From Portulaca oleracea (lineage: Eukaryota > Streptophyta > Magnoliopsida > Caryophyllales > Portulacaceae), in assembly GCA_029582165.1 (NCBI GenBank), contig CM055874.1, forward strand, positions 47,839,269-47,903,268: 64,000 nt of DNA, written 5' to 3'. Below are positions 34,243 to 45,948 of the stretch, piece by piece. The notes below the pieces were generated by a model. That model was not told where the DNA came from and searched no databases. It saw only the letters and a program-made list of their open reading frames with translations. Both the position numbers and the translations under genes were made by a program. Position 1 is the first letter of the stretch. Every line of letters begins with the position of its first letter.

Positions 34243-34674
34243 TTAAACGATCAGGGCAGTTTCTGTTGTCGTGCATTGCAACTTTGTCACACCAGTTGCA
34301 CCGTTGTGTGCACTTGCTTTTTTCACTGTGGTAACCTCCATGGGCGTCTTTATTCTCTTGCCTCTCTCTTTAGTCGTTGATGCCTCCGGCGGGTGAATAG
34401 TAGCCTCCTTAGGCACTGGAGTGCCAAAATACGTTTCGAAGTCGGACGATATGTTAGATGAAGGCTTGCCAACACTCAACTCCTCCAGTTTCTTAATCAA
34501 GCTTATTGTTTGGTCAACTACCAACTGTAGTTTTGGTTCATCACCGTCCGCCACGTCCATGCACTTGTAGAAAGTTATCCAAGCATCGCTCGTCATGCGC
34601 TTCTTCTTGTCTGTGAACCACACCTTTACTATCTGTGAACATCGATCACCACATACATGTATAACTATAATCAA
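34243..34674 (-). pseudogene. possible C-terminal fragment of a FAR1/Mutator-type transposase
   Basis: A 143-codon frame on the minus strand, near the right inverted arm. The segment IHPPEASTTKERGKRIKTPM resembles the basic 'P..TKGRGKR.K..ME' tail of FAR1/FHY3-related Mutator transposases. It is preceded by WITFYKCMDVADGDEPK and a helical segment with LVVDQTISLIKKLEEL. The DDE catalytic domain and the SWIM zinc finger are absent, so this is at most a remnant. The resemblance is by eye and could be wrong. Confidence 0.4.
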
Positions 34675-34726
34675 TCATGATAACTCATCACGCCATAAAA
34701 ATCAAGAAAAAACAAGAACCACAATT

Positions 34727-35916
34727 ACTCCATTTGTTATATGCACGTCTACAACCAATAATGATCAATCATCGCGCCATAAAACACACTGTGGACATTT
34801 ATGAATCATACTGTGGACATTCATCAATCACACTGTGGATCACACCTTTATTATCTGTAAACATCGATCACCACATATATGTATAACTATTATCAATCAT
34901 GACCAATCAGCACGGCATAAAAAATCAACTGTCAACATTCATGAATCACAATGTGGACAACACTTTTAATGTCTGTGAACATCGATCACCACATATATGT
35001 ATAATCACCTATGATCAATCATCACGCCATACATCACACTGTGGACATTCATTAATCACACTGTGGACATTCATCAATCACACTGTGGACCACACCTTTA
35101 ATGTCTGTCCACATAAATATATAACACAGCCATCTCCCAACAATGGACATCTAATATTACCAATGTGGATATCATTCCCAATTGAATTTCAAATTTTCAA
35201 ATGTACCATGCATCAAACCACATACAACCAAAAAATCGTATTCATCCAGGATTAAACACTAACCTTTTCCATCCTTCTCCCTCACATACATCCTTAGAGC
35301 TTCTTTCGTCAGCTATTTGCCTCGAAATTTCAAGTTTCTGAAGATGTCAAGGCAATCTTGAAATTCTGGACTGGAAAGTTTGAACCTTTGGATATTTTTG
35401 TACTGAAATTATGGGTTAAAATTCTAGATTACAATCGCATACAGATGCAATAAACCCTAATTCGCATATGGATGAAATAAACCCTAATTCGCATATGGAT
35501 GAAACAAAAATATGATAAAGGATTACAAATCCTAATTGGCATACCTATAGAGCAAGGTTGAAATTCTAGGTTGTCGTCGTCGAACAATGATTCCGTCGCC
35601 GTCCAAACTATCTCCTCGGTCCTCGTCGTCGTCGAGTATGGTTGTAAATGAAATAGGAGATGAACGTTCACTGTGAATGAGGGATTTTTGAAAACTCAAA
35701 TATCAGTTTTAGAAACTGATGATCATGCACCTGATGTAATTAAGACACCCTTGCTTTTCCTTTTTTTTTTTCCCTAAAGCCTCACGTGATCTAGTGCAAA
35801 AAGGGCTGAAAAAAAACTCTAAAGTCCTCCTTTTTTCCCATCCATTGATCTAAGATCCAATGGTCCTTATTAGTAGTGCTCACAGGCTCACCTTATTACC
35901 ATGCTCATGTGATCAT
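34727..35916 (-). repeat. right terminal inverted repeat
   Basis: Inverse near-copy of the left arm, including the segment that on the left lies beyond element 3 (31405-31447). This shows that the element 3 insertion came after the Mutator-like element. Confidence 0.85.
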
Positions 35917-35918
35917 AT

Positions 35919-35921
<3 letters not shown>

Positions 35922-36011
<90 letters not shown>
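35922..36011. repeat. (TA)n microsatellite at the right transposon edge
   Basis: About 90 bp of uninterrupted TA, directly outside the right inverted repeat. Confidence 0.97.
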
Positions 36012-36017
<6 letters not shown>

Positions 36018-36908
36018 ACTGTGAGGCTCTCGACAGCAAGATGAACAAGGACAAGGACAACAAGAATCAACCAAGCCTTATACACTCGTATCAAGAGCAT
36101 CTTCACTTATATTCATCCATAGATTGCGAGAGTTTGTGAGAGTTTATAATCTTCCTGTTATAATATGTTCTTTTTACTAGTGGATCATTTTCCTTTGTCA
36201 TCCGTAGTTTTTTCCCTATCAGATTTTCACGTAAAATTTTGTATCTCATTTAATCTTTATTCAATCTTTCCTTTATACCATATTAACTTTCTTGATTTTT
36301 TATCTTTATTAGATCGTAAAATTTATAACAATTTATTTTATAATATTTTGTTAATAATTACAATATTATAATTTAATGATAGAACTTTTATTACGAATTT
36401 AATTGTATTAATTTTATTTAATAAATCATTACATATATTAAGAAATTTATGATCTCAATTTTATAAATTTGACTATATAATTTTCAAAGAGGGTAAATAA
36501 TATGGATTGGACGCAGTACTAATTCAACTGATTTCATTGGAAATTTCTGCTATCAATAACTTACGAACTTGATGGGGTTTTTTAGGTACTTTCTAGGAAA
36601 GTTAAACTTTTTTTTTTGTTTGATAATGGGCAAATTAAACAGTTTTATTCTAACCACTTGATGAGGATTTATTGTGATCATGAACTGATGAAGGTACTAA
36701 TTAAGTAGGCAAATTGAACAATTTTTGTGTAACCGCCATAATTAAATGAGGGAGTCTCACAAATTTGACTGAAACGCAGATAACGTAACTGGATCTGGTC
36801 AGCGTATTCTCCCTCCACCACTCGGACAAATACGACTTTGGTGGCAAATGATTTGAATAGAGGAAGAAAATCAAGTCATGTGTGATCCTTAGCTGAGCCA
36901 ACATATTA
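36012..36908. other. AT-rich spacer, nothing recognised
   Basis: Contains short T-runs and no convincing reading frame, repeat or RNA gene. Confidence 0.5.
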
Positions 36909-37157
36909 CTGTCTCCGTCCCATATTGTTTGTTCATCCAACTATATTAAAAAGTCCAATAATCATAAAAAATGGGATAAAAAATGTGTAATGTACCAGAA
37001 TTATCCTTACTTTTCTCATGTGAAAAAAATAAAAAAGAAACAAAAGAGTATTTATTAGGGGTATAATAGGAATTACAATCATTGAAATTATAAAATGGAC
37101 AAACATTTTGGGACAAGGGATTTAGGTAGATGGACAAACAATTTGGGACGGAGGTAG
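36909..37157. mobile_element. Stowaway MITE 1
   Basis: The ends CTGTCTCCGTCCC and GGGACGGAGGTAG form the CTCCGTCCC inverted repeat typical of Stowaway (Tc1/mariner). A TA target duplication lies on both sides. It is 249 bp and non-coding. Confidence 0.9.
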
Positions 37158-37159
37158 TA

Positions 37160-37409
37160 CTACCTCCGTCCCATATTGTTTGTCCATCCAACTATATTTA
37201 AAAGTCCAATAGTCATAGGAAATGGGGTGAAAAATGTGTAATATATCAGAATTGTCCTTACTTTTCTCATGTGAAGAAAAATCAGAAAGAAACAAAAGAG
37301 TATTTATTAGGGGTAAAATAGGAATTACAATCATTGAAATTATAAAATGGACAAATATTTTGGAACAAGGAAGTTAGGTAAATGGACAAACAATTTCAGA
37401 CGGAGGTAG
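37160..37409. mobile_element. Stowaway MITE 2
   Basis: Same family and orientation as the one at 36909. It starts CTACCTCCGTCCC and ends ACGGAGGTAG, followed by TA. The single TA at 37158-37159 separates the two copies. Confidence 0.9.
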
Positions 37410-37539
37410 TATTAGTTAAAGGGTGGGGAAGTGTGACAATTGATCATCAAATTAAGTGAGGTGGGGCCAAGCTGAGACGGATAGATAACCAAGATTATCA
37501 TTGTACTGGACCCACCCAAGTGAGTAGAGACCCAACATT

Positions 37540-37905
37540 TTTTTTCAAAAAATTACCTAGGTGTACCCTAACTTTTGAAGAAACAATTTTTTGGTACCCT
37601 AATTTTCCAAAACTAATTTTGGGGTACCCTAACTTTTAGGATTAGAAATTACTAGGTGAATTTCCGACGAAACTTTGATTGATTCAAATCATTTTCGTTC
37701 ACGAAAACAAAGGACATTTTCATCCATAAAAACACTTAATCAATTCCCCGCCTAAAACTCACAGTTGAATTCAAATAATTGACCGAAAATTCACCTAATT
37801 ATTTCTAATTCTAAAAGTTAGGGTACCCAAAAATTAGTTTTTAAAAGTTGGGGTACCAGAAACACATTTCACCAAAAATTAGGGTTCCCCTAAATAATTT
37901 TTTGT
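37540..37905. mobile_element. foldback MITE with GGGTACCCTAACTTTT-type arms
   Basis: A long imperfect inverted repeat of about 150-bp arms with repeats of ggtaccctaacttt on the left and aaagttagggtaccc on the right. Superfamily not assigned. Confidence 0.65.
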
Positions 37906-38343
37906 TTATTTTTCCCATCTTCTGCAGCTAGTTGGAATAGCATAAATTCGTTATTGTGCAGTCAAGAGTTATATATAATTCTGAAACAAAGGAATATATG
38001 TCTTGTGTCATGTGCTAATCAACACTACTCGGTCGGAATTAACCCCATCTTCCCCACAATTCTTAAATGCTGCTAAGCTACTCTCCTATCCTGCATTTAC
38101 TCTTCCACTTATGTCTTATTTTTAGTTCTATTGTTTTTTCTTTTTTCTTTTTCGGTGTGAAGGAAGGTATAAGCCCTTTTATCTATAAATATATCAAAAT
38201 ATTCTTTCCAAAAAAAAAATATATATAAAAATGACATTCAAACCAAACCTATTGCCACATGTCGTATAGTTAGAGGTTTGGAAGAATCGAGCCTATCTCC
38301 AAACCCAATTTAAAAAAATCAAAATTAGTATACATATTGATTA

Positions 38344-38591
38344 CTACATCCGTTCCATATTGTTTGTCCATTCAACTATATTTAAAATTCCAATGGTCAT
38401 GGGAAATGGGGTGAAAAATTTGTAATGTACCAAAATTGCCCTTACTTTTCTCATGTGAAGAAAAATAAAAAAAACAAAAGAGTATTAATTAGGGGTATAA
38501 TAGGAATTACAATCATTGAAATTATAAAATGGACAAACATTTTGGGACAAGGGAGTTAGGTAGATGGACAAACAATTTGGGACGGAGGTAG
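38344..38591. mobile_element. Stowaway MITE 3
   Basis: Diverged copy of the family at 36909 (CTACATCCGTTCC start, GACGGAGGTAG end), flanked by TA. Confidence 0.85.
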
Positions 38592-38593
38592 TA

Positions 38594-39713
38594 GTTTGTA
38601 CTTTGTACATCTCAAAAGTCAGATAATTATTAAACCCCATAGACACCATTATGGCAATTGCAATTAACTAAATAACCTTAAAGGTTAGTATCCATAAATG
38701 ATAGTCATAACCCAGAAATTACTATTAATTAAATAGCTTTAAAATCATAACTGAAATTAAATCTAATTTTCGTTGATAGAAGATCTTACACTCCAAACTA
38801 TAAAAGATAAAATAAAACACTTAAAATAACAAAATAACCCAACTTTTTCAGATTTTAGAAATCAATTACAATTATTTTTTCAGCAGGCAAAAAAAATCAG
38901 ATATTTAAAAATAAAATACCAAATAATATACACACTCATCACTAATTTCACTTAATACCCAATCTTTTCCAATTAATACAATTAATTAGCAATATCCTCA
39001 TTAATTAGTCATTTAAACCTGTTGTAGTCGGGAAAATTAAGAAGGCATAACCGTTCACACCTATTCAAGCACAAATCCAACAATTCACATTTGCTTACGA
39101 GCTTCAACTATAAATACTACAATGCACCTAACATAATTTTCACACAATACATGGAAATATTCCAAACGTAAATTAGAAATAGCTGATTATTATGAATAGT
39201 TATACGATAACATTCTATCATTGTTTTTCACCGTTTAGAAAAAAACTTTTACCTGCATTCAAATTTTCTACATTTACCTCCATTGATAAGTTACAACAGG
39301 TTCATAATACAGTGTTCTAACACAATTCTTCTTTTAGCAAACTTTTACATTCATTAGCTCACTACGAGTTTGTCACTTTTATCCTTGCGACTCCAGTCAA
39401 AAGGTAATATATTCTTCTCTTCAATATAAAAATTTTAAGACTATTTGAATTTTCACTTTCTTTTAACGAAAATGATAAAAGCAAGTGATTTTTCAATTAG
39501 CACTCCAATTGTAAATAATTAGTTTTTGAAAAGCGTAGTTGTATGTTTTCAACTTAGATCAGACCACGCCTTTTTTCACTATTTTCTTTTTGCCTGAAAC
39601 CCCCATATTCATCTTCTACAATAACTCCAAGATTCAGGTTCACAGCCCCAAAATACAATAAGTTATTAATTTAATTATAACCCTCATTTATTTTAATAAA
39701 TTTCATCACATAC
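38594..39713. other. AT-rich spacer, nothing recognised
   Basis: Low-complexity AT-rich DNA. No gene, repeat terminus or RNA signal that I can support. Confidence 0.5.
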
Positions 39714-39715
39714 TA

Positions 39716-39928
39716 CTACCTCCGCCCTAAAATGTTTGTCCGTGGACTAAATTTTAACCATTGATTACTCACAAATTATAGTGAGTTACAATATAAAATT
39801 ACCGTCATTGTAATCTTTAGCAAATTATCTTTCTAATGGTAGTGATTTCATATTTTAATTCATTTTAATTTGTGAGTAATTAACAAACAAAATTTAGTCA
39901 ACGGACAAACATTTTGGGACAGAGGTAG
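39716..39928. mobile_element. Stowaway-like MITE 4, different family
   Basis: Starts CTACCTCCGCCCTAAAATG and ends with the inverted copy CATTTTGGGACAGAGGTAG; TA on both sides. Inverted arms of over 40 bp and a different interior set it apart from the three others. Confidence 0.85.
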
Positions 39929-40047
39929 TATATATTATTACTCAGGGTATTCGAAAAACTAACCCAAAATTCCAAAACAAAACAGGAAACTGAAGGTTAA
40001 AAAAAATAAAGAAATAGGAAGCTGAAAAAAAAAAGTTAACCGAAGAC

Positions 40048-40075
40048 AAAAAAAAAAAAAAAAAAAAAAAAAAAA
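40048..40075. repeat. A-run (28 bp)
   Basis: Uninterrupted A-run on the plus strand. No LINE or SINE body was identified upstream. Confidence 0.9.
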
Positions 40076-40284
40076 CCAACACAACATCAAGTTTCTCATA
40101 ATCTTTACAAGTCAACTGTATGAGGATTAAATTTTAATATACAATCATACCTTATTTTTAAAAGTGCTTAGAACTATTTTTCCAAAAATACTTCATTTTT
40201 AATGAAAATCATATTACACGTACATATATACTAATTCCTAATTATTAGAGCAAGTTGCCACAAAATAAATTAAAAGAAGTCCAA

Positions 40285-40436
40285 CACCCAACTTATAAAT
40301 CAAAAATTAGTTTCATATGATACCAAATAAAAGATGAAATTTCAGAAATAAAGGCAAAAACACCCAACTTATAAATCAAAAATTAGTTTCATATGATACC
40401 AAATAAAAGATGAAATTTCAGAAATAAAGGCAAAAA
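40285..40436. repeat. exact 76-bp tandem duplication
   Basis: 40285-40360 and 40361-40436 are identical, beginning cacccaacttataaatcaaa and ending aaaggcaaaaa. Perfect identity suggests a recent event. Confidence 0.95.
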
Positions 40437-41376
40437 ATAAGGTGCATCATAAAATTATTTATTTGAATCTTTACACCATATAGTAGCTTTAATTATAATC
40501 AGATCGTGTAACAGTTTTTCATAATTAAAGTCGTGCATCTAAAAGCTTTAATTATAATCAAAAATTAGTACTGCCAGACTATATGTATTAAAATTACCAT
40601 AGAAAGTCAAAAACATGAAAAAAAATTATGCTTTTACATTAAAATTTAACTCAACGATCTAAAAAAATAATTAAAAATCAAAATTAAGAGATATAGGGAA
40701 GGATTAAAACATGGGTTACATAAAATGAAAATTTGGGACAGAGGAAACCGCTATATAAGGTCAATTTTCACTTCAACATCACAATGTCAAATAAAGAGAT
40801 ACTAAGTTGCGGTAATATTGAATACCAACTATAGAACCCTTCCAAAAGGCATAAATCTTTAGACTTACTTCGTTCCGCCAATCTAATCTAATATTCACAC
40901 CATTTTTCAAATTTAAAACCAACTAAATAATTAAACCCGAATTAATAGGCACTAAATCATTGTTAAACTAAAATGCAAATTCAAGTAAAATTTAACTAAA
41001 AATAAATAGTCAAATCAATAAACAAAACTTATATACCAAAATAATTTTGATATTTGACTAAAATAATATGAGAGTAATTATTGTCACATTTTTAAATTCG
41101 ACTGAATTAATTTTAAACCTAAAAATTAACATGCATTCAAAACTTCGATTTGAAAAATAAATGAAATCGAAAGTTCAATTGGAAAACAATAAACGGATTT
41201 AAAGTACAAATTTACTCCAAATCAATATGGCAACCTTAAATCGAAGTTAATATATCCTATAAAGAGAGAATGAAACTTGAAGAAGATAGGAGAAGATAGT
41301 GTATTTAGTGGAGGTTTGATTCAATTATAGAGGTTGTCGTGGCTTGAATTTCGAGTGTTTCAAAGTGCAGAGCAAA
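40437..41376. other. AT-rich spacer, perhaps Helitron interior
   Basis: No coding frame. It may belong to the element ending at 41916, but no 5' end was found. Confidence 0.3.
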
Positions 41377-41740
41377 TAAATGAGGGAGAATGGACAGGTG
41401 GGAAAGCGAGACTGAGGGAGAAACAAAATGGAGTGTGTTCAACAAAATAAGATGATGGATATTATCAAATACTATAGTACAAATAAATGAGGGAGAAGGG
41501 ACGAGTGAGGAAGCGAGATTGAGAAAGAATGGAAGAAGAAGAAGAAGAAGAAGAAGAAGAAGAAGAAGAAGAAGAAGAAGAAGAAGAAGAAGAAGAAGAA
41601 GAAGAAGAAGAAGAAGAAGAAGAAGAAGAAGAAGAAGAAGAACATAATGGATGTTTTATACCGCTCTGGAAAAGACATTCAATTGCATATGATTTTCAAA
41701 TTAAAATGACGGATATTATCGGATACTACATTACAAATCC
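41377..41740. repeat. direct repeat unit with embedded (GAA)n
   Basis: Two copies of a ~100-bp unit (acaaataaatgagggagaa ... gatattatc.aatacta), at about 41377-41480 and 41480-41740. The second is expanded by the microsatellite. Confidence 0.65.
41532..41642. repeat. (GAA)n microsatellite, ~37 copies
   Basis: An uninterrupted AAG/GAA tract of about 111 bp on the purine strand. Confidence 0.97.
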
Positions 41741-41888
41741 ATTTTAAATTACATAAGGTTTCCAACATGTGTTTAACAAAATAAATGATGACAAACCTTG
41801 CAAATTCAATATCACTACTTAAATCGAATATTGAAGAAATAAAATAACTACATTTAGTTTGAAAAGCAAGAAATAAGAGAAAATAACA

Positions 41889-41916
41889 TGTGCATTGCAC
41901 AAGCACAAAAACTAGT
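41889..41916 (+). mobile_element. probable Helitron 3' terminus
   Basis: A short hairpin TGTGCATTGCACA (41889-41901) lies 10 nt before CTAGT (41912-41916), followed by T. Hairpin plus CTRRT inserted before T is the rule for plant Helitrons. The 5' TC end was not found. Confidence 0.55.
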
Positions 41917-41924
41917 TTAAACAT

Positions 41925-42740
41925 TCAAAAAGAGAACTTGTTTGAGTTTGGGGTGCATGCTACCCCTACAATATTAACATGCAATAAGTCAGCGACATTT
42001 TTGGGAGGCGATTCCATATAGAACCAGTTAGGAAATCTAGTGTGAGGGTGAGGCTCGCCGATTTGTCTGAAACCCTGTTTGCTTCCTAAATACAAGGGTG
42101 AAGCTCCACTTCCCAGTCTTGGGATTTGACCCACATCCTACATTGGTCAATAATGGGTTTCTATCTTGGGCTGGGGAGCGTCGCCTTGTGAATATTGTTA
42201 ATCGACTTCAAACAGTCTATCTTGACTATTCCTTTTCGCACTTCCGCATTCTTTGCTAATTGAAGTCCTTTGAAGAGCGTTTTGAGTTTAACTATTAGAG
42301 TTGTGCAATCTTCGTAGTCTTCCATAAATCCCTTTATCCAAGTATCCTGTTCATCTTGAATTAATCCACCTCCCGCCACTGGACCCAGGTTTTCTTTGGA
42401 TACACCGTCAACCGAGAGCAACGCCCAATAAATAATGGGTGTCAAATACTCAATAGTCCACTAGATCTCCAGGGGTCTGCTTTGCACCTCCATATCTTTC
42501 TCTCTTTTCATTGTTGTCTTGACTTATTTCGCCATTCCTGCGATGAAATAGTCGCGGTTATAGGGTATATAGATTTCTTTATTGAAAGCCCAACTATTTT
42601 TCCAAGTCCACAAGTGATATAACGTTAGTATAAATTGGGTAGGCAAGTTCGGGTTTGTACCTGAATTTTTGTGGTTTACAATGACCCATTCATTCACGGC
42701 ACATTGGTTGATGCAAGGTTCGAGGTCGGTGCTTTTCAAC
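41925..42740 (-). pseudogene. LINE C-terminal remnant with plant RNase H domain
   Basis: Minus-strand pieces run 42739-42524 (LTLYHLWTWKNSWAFN, like the segment between RT and RNase H in plant L1 elements), 42445-42161 (VDGVSKENLGPVAGGGLI, FKGLQLAKNAEVRKG, KIDCLKSIN: the RVT_3 type RNase H) and 42134-41925 (SPPKNVADLLHVNIVGVACT: the end of the ORF). Frame changes separate the pieces. In the RNase H the usual central Glu (EAEL-type block) is replaced (TTLIVKLKTLF). The RT lies beyond the copia insertion at 42778 or is lost. The copy is dead. Confidence 0.75.
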
Positions 42741-42777
42741 TCGTGCTAAACTCCAATAGCTTTCGTGCAATCCCAGA

Positions 42778-43606
42778 TGTTGGGTTTTGTGGCCCATTGG
42801 ATCCTCATTGGGGTCCAGAACGAGAGGGACGCCACCAGCGTCATATTGACGCTGTCAGCGTCTATGTTGCGGCGTCGGCGCTACCAGCGTCACAACGTCC
42901 CTACCAGCGCCTAGTTGCATCAAGGAGACGCTACTCCCTTCTTCCGACCGCTACTAGCGTCCAAGTCAGCGGGTGCTAATTGTGTGACGCGGCTAGCGTC
43001 TATCAGGCGCTACCAGCGCCTAGACTCCTTGTTTCGTTCGCGGCGGATCCGCTTCAGGTGGTCGTGGGTTAATTATGTTTTAACCTAGTTTCCTTCTCTT
43101 ACAATTAGTATAAATATTATACATGTTCCTCCACCATAATTACGGCGCACAGCACACGGCGTCGTCGAATAAAGGGTAACGGCGCGCGGCGCACGGCGCA
43201 CGACGTCGTTGAGCACGGCAAACAATGATTGAGTGATAGAGAGTCAGAGAGGGAGAAAATATTGAGAGACAAAAGAGTCTCACCAATATTTTCCCAAGTG
43301 TATCCCGAGAGAGAAAGATTGAGAGTTGTGAGTGAGAGAGATTTGTTGTTGTAATCTCCTCTGTTGTGGATCGCATCACACCATGTGACAGTGATCAGGT
43401 TGTACTCCTCCTTTTTCATAGTGGATTGTTATCTGGCTGCCGCCGTTCGTGGGTTTTTCTCCGAGTTCTTCGGTTTCCCACATAAACCTTGTGTTCTTTT
43501 ATCGCTCTTATTTTGGGTTCCTGAATTTTACCGTAATTTCTGTCATCTCAATTCGATTCTATTATTCGCTTCCGCTTTTACCTTGCTACTATTATTTTCT
43601 CTAACA
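42778..43606 (+). repeat. copia-derivative 5' LTR (829 bp)
   Basis: Begins TGTTGGGTTTTG and ends TCTCTAACA directly before the PBS. U3 holds repeated quasi-palindromes such as GACGCTGTCAGCGTC (42848-42862), GGCGCTACCAGCGTC (42877-42891) and GGCGCTACCAGCGCC (43006-43020). Confidence 0.85.
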
Positions 43607-43670
43607 AGTGGTATCAGAGCCTCACAAGGGTATCTGAGCCTAACAAGTGATATCAGAGCAAGGGGGAGAT
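43607..43670 (+). other. primer-binding site with duplicated LTR/PBS junction
   Basis: CTAACAAGTGGTATCAGAGC at the LTR edge is followed 38-39 bp later by CTAACAAGTGATATCAGAGC. The first is the functional position; the second copies both the LTR end and the PBS. Confidence 0.75.
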
Positions 43671-43860
43671 GGCTTCAATCACGAAGGGCGAAATTTCAAA
43701 TTCGAGGGAACAAGGAGACTGCAGTTGAAGGCGATCATGATTCAGCATGGGGTAAGGGATGTTGAGTATCCCTACACGAAGACTGATGTAACGATAAGCG
43801 ATGAGAACTTCAAAAGGGTTAAAGAAAGAGAACCAGGGCAGTTTGAGTTCGAGGCATAGC
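43665..43860 (+). pseudogene. copia-type gag start, truncated
   Basis: A short plus-strand frame shortly after the PBS resembles the N-terminus of copia gag. KFEGTRRLQLKAIMIQHG matches the pattern 'KFDG..NF.LW...M...L...G'. It ends at a stop at 43857-43859. Zinc knuckle, protease, integrase and RT are all missing before the second LTR. Confidence 0.5.
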
Positions 43861-44142
43861 GGGTTGAGGCTCAGGGTGGAGCCATCAGAACTTGCAGTGA
43901 GGAGCAAGCCGCTGATGCTGCTCAAACAGTTCAGGTTGATGAGCTGATGTTCCTTAAGTGGAGGAAGAATCGCGCATGGCAAGGGATCGTCCCAGGAGGG
44001 AGATTAGGGGACCAGGCAGCGGTATATGATATTTACCACTTGAGAGCCCTGCGGGGCTACGCCCTGTGGAGGGGCGTGTTGATTGCGACAGTCAAGATGT
44101 TTATCTGGACCGATGGCTCGGATCATGGTCCAAGGTGGAGTT

Positions 44143-44602
44143 TGTTGGGTTTTGTGGCCCATTGGATCCTTGGTAGGGTCCAGAACGAGAGAAGAAGCGG
44201 GAACGAGAGGGACGCCACCAGCGCCATATTGATGCTGTCAGCGTTTATGTTGCGGCGTCGGTGCTACCAGCGTCACAACGCCCCTACCACCGCCTAGTTG
44301 CATCAAGGAGACGCTACTCCCTTCTTCCGACCGTTACTAGCGTCCAGGTCAGTGGGTGCTAATTGTGTGACGCGGCTAGCATCTATCAGGCGCTATCAGC
44401 GCCTAGACTCCTTGTTTCATTCGCGGCGGATCCGCTTCAGGCGGTCGTAGGTTTATTATGTTTTAACCTAATTTTCCTTCTCTCACAATTAGTATAAATA
44501 TTATTCATGTAGCTCCACATAATTACGGCGCACGGCGCACGACATCGTCGAGTACGGCGTAACGGCGCGCGGCGCACGGCACACGGCGTCGTCGAGCACG
44601 GC
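44143..44602 (+). repeat. copia-derivative 3' LTR, truncated
   Basis: Matches the first ~440 bp of 42778-43606, with a 19-bp insertion near 44190. It stops at the TG of the Tat-like LTR (44603); the remaining half is not found in the window. Confidence 0.8.
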
Positions 44603-44870
44603 TGTAGGACCCGGAAAATCGCCCCTGTTTAGGGGTGTTGGTTTTCGGATGTGCTACTTAATGATCGGGAGCCGACTAAGGTTGCTTAATCCTTAAATAA
44701 GGATATTTTTATTTTCGAAATTCATTTTCGGGGTGAAGAAACTTTATTTATTTATAAGTCCATTTTTTATTTATTTAAACACTCGAAATTACACCAAATA
44801 CTTAAAATAATTCAATACCGACCAAACACCCAACCCAGGAACAGAAGGCAAACGGGCCGCCATAGAGTGT

Positions 44871-45890
44871 TAAAACCCGCGGGGGTTTTAATACTCCATG
44901 GGCCGGACCGTGCGCTTTTGTGAGCCATAGAAGATGGGTTGAAATTGATAAAACCCGCGGGCGTTTTTATCAATTTCTGGCACATTTTCTCTCAGTTTTA
45001 ACCTTGGATTAGTGTGTGGAAAATATTAAACCATTTTTATATATTTTGGCGTAAATCCGTATGTTTAAAATAATTAAACGTGTTATAAAAGAATTAAGAG
45101 TTGCCAGCTGATTTAAAGAAACTAACAAACCGTAAAAATAATAAAAATAACTCCGTTCTACGAAACCTGATTCTAAGTTCGGGGGTAAGGTAACGAATTC
45201 GAGAATTATAAGAATTCTCGAATTCGCCTGTTAGAAAACAGACTCTACTAAAATCGACATTAAAATGAAAAAGAGCAGGGAGAAGTTTAATTAATTTCAC
45301 GAAATTATATTCTCATCATACAATATAAGAAATGAGATTTTGATTTATAAAATATGCACAAGTAACGGAATTAATGTACAAATTACATGATTAAACAACA
45401 ATAATGAAAATGAAAGCGAACCTCTGTTGATTTAGGAGCCCGAATGCGCCGGTTGAAACTCTTGACTTTGCCTTGACCTTGGACTTTGATGGAGGGATGC
45501 AAGTGGTCTAGAAGAATGGTATGAGGGTGATGATATGGATATCACAAAAGTGATTAGAGGAGGTTTAGAGAGTGAATATGGATGATGGAAGGATGATATA
45601 TGAGTGGTGATTGATGAAAGTTTGGTAGAGCAAGGGTGATAGAGGGTGATTGTTGATGAGATTAGTGTAATGGAGGGGGTATTTATAGGTGAGGCGGTGA
45701 GGGATTTGGAGGGAAATGGAGGGAGACACATCCCTAAGATCATGCCATGCAATTCATGCAATCCCAAACCCCACGCGGGTTTGGAAAGTCAAGGCAGAAG
45801 GTCAAAGCATGTCGGCTAAAATCAAGGATTGTGATCAACTTTGTTTTGGCGCCAGCATTTGAAGAGAAAACCCACGCGGGTTTTACATCC
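44871..45890. repeat. AAAACCCGC..GGGTTTT quasi-palindromes (left set)
   Basis: Imperfect palindromes at 44871-44890, 44947-44971 and 45867-45885, with a half-copy near 45773; three more lie at 59193-59211, 59271-59289 and 59347-59367 in the other part of the same LTR. Confidence 0.75.
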
Positions 45891-45948
45891 TTCACACGGA
45901 TCACTGATGTGGACTGATCAAAACGATGCGCTTTGGGCAGGAGAAAAC

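Larger units (their letters stand above)
25838..35916. mobile_element. Mutator-like element with ~1.2-kb TIRs, split by element 3
   Basis: The left arm is 25838-27058 plus 31405-31447; the right arm (about 34727-35916) is its inverted near-copy. Both begin ATGATCA(T/C)ATGAGCATGG. The internal part (31448-34726) is repeat-rich and holds one fragment resembling the C-terminus of a FAR1/Mutator-type transposase. (TA)n lies directly outside both ends, so the TSD cannot be read. Without element 3 the unit is about 5.7 kb. It is non-autonomous as seen here. Confidence 0.75.
42778..44602 (+). mobile_element. small copia derivative with truncated second LTR
   Basis: The LTRs are 42778-43606 and 44143-44602; the second is cut off where the Tat-like LTR starts at 44603. 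The 536-bp internal region has a PBS at 43609-43620, the start of a copia-type gag (43665-43860, with KFEGTRRLQLKAIMIQHG, then a stop) and a purine tract before the second LTR (AAGGTGGAGTT). No protease or pol is present. A TATA-like AGTATAAATATT lies near 43107. It is a deletion derivative or a small non-autonomous element. Confidence 0.8.

Noticed and set aside
41472..41747. Poly-Glu and poly-Phe frames
   Set aside because: They are only the two translations of the GAA microsatellite.
43117..43420. Possible small gene on the minus strand of the copia LTR
   Set aside because: Low-complexity antisense frame within U3/R of the LTR, without support.
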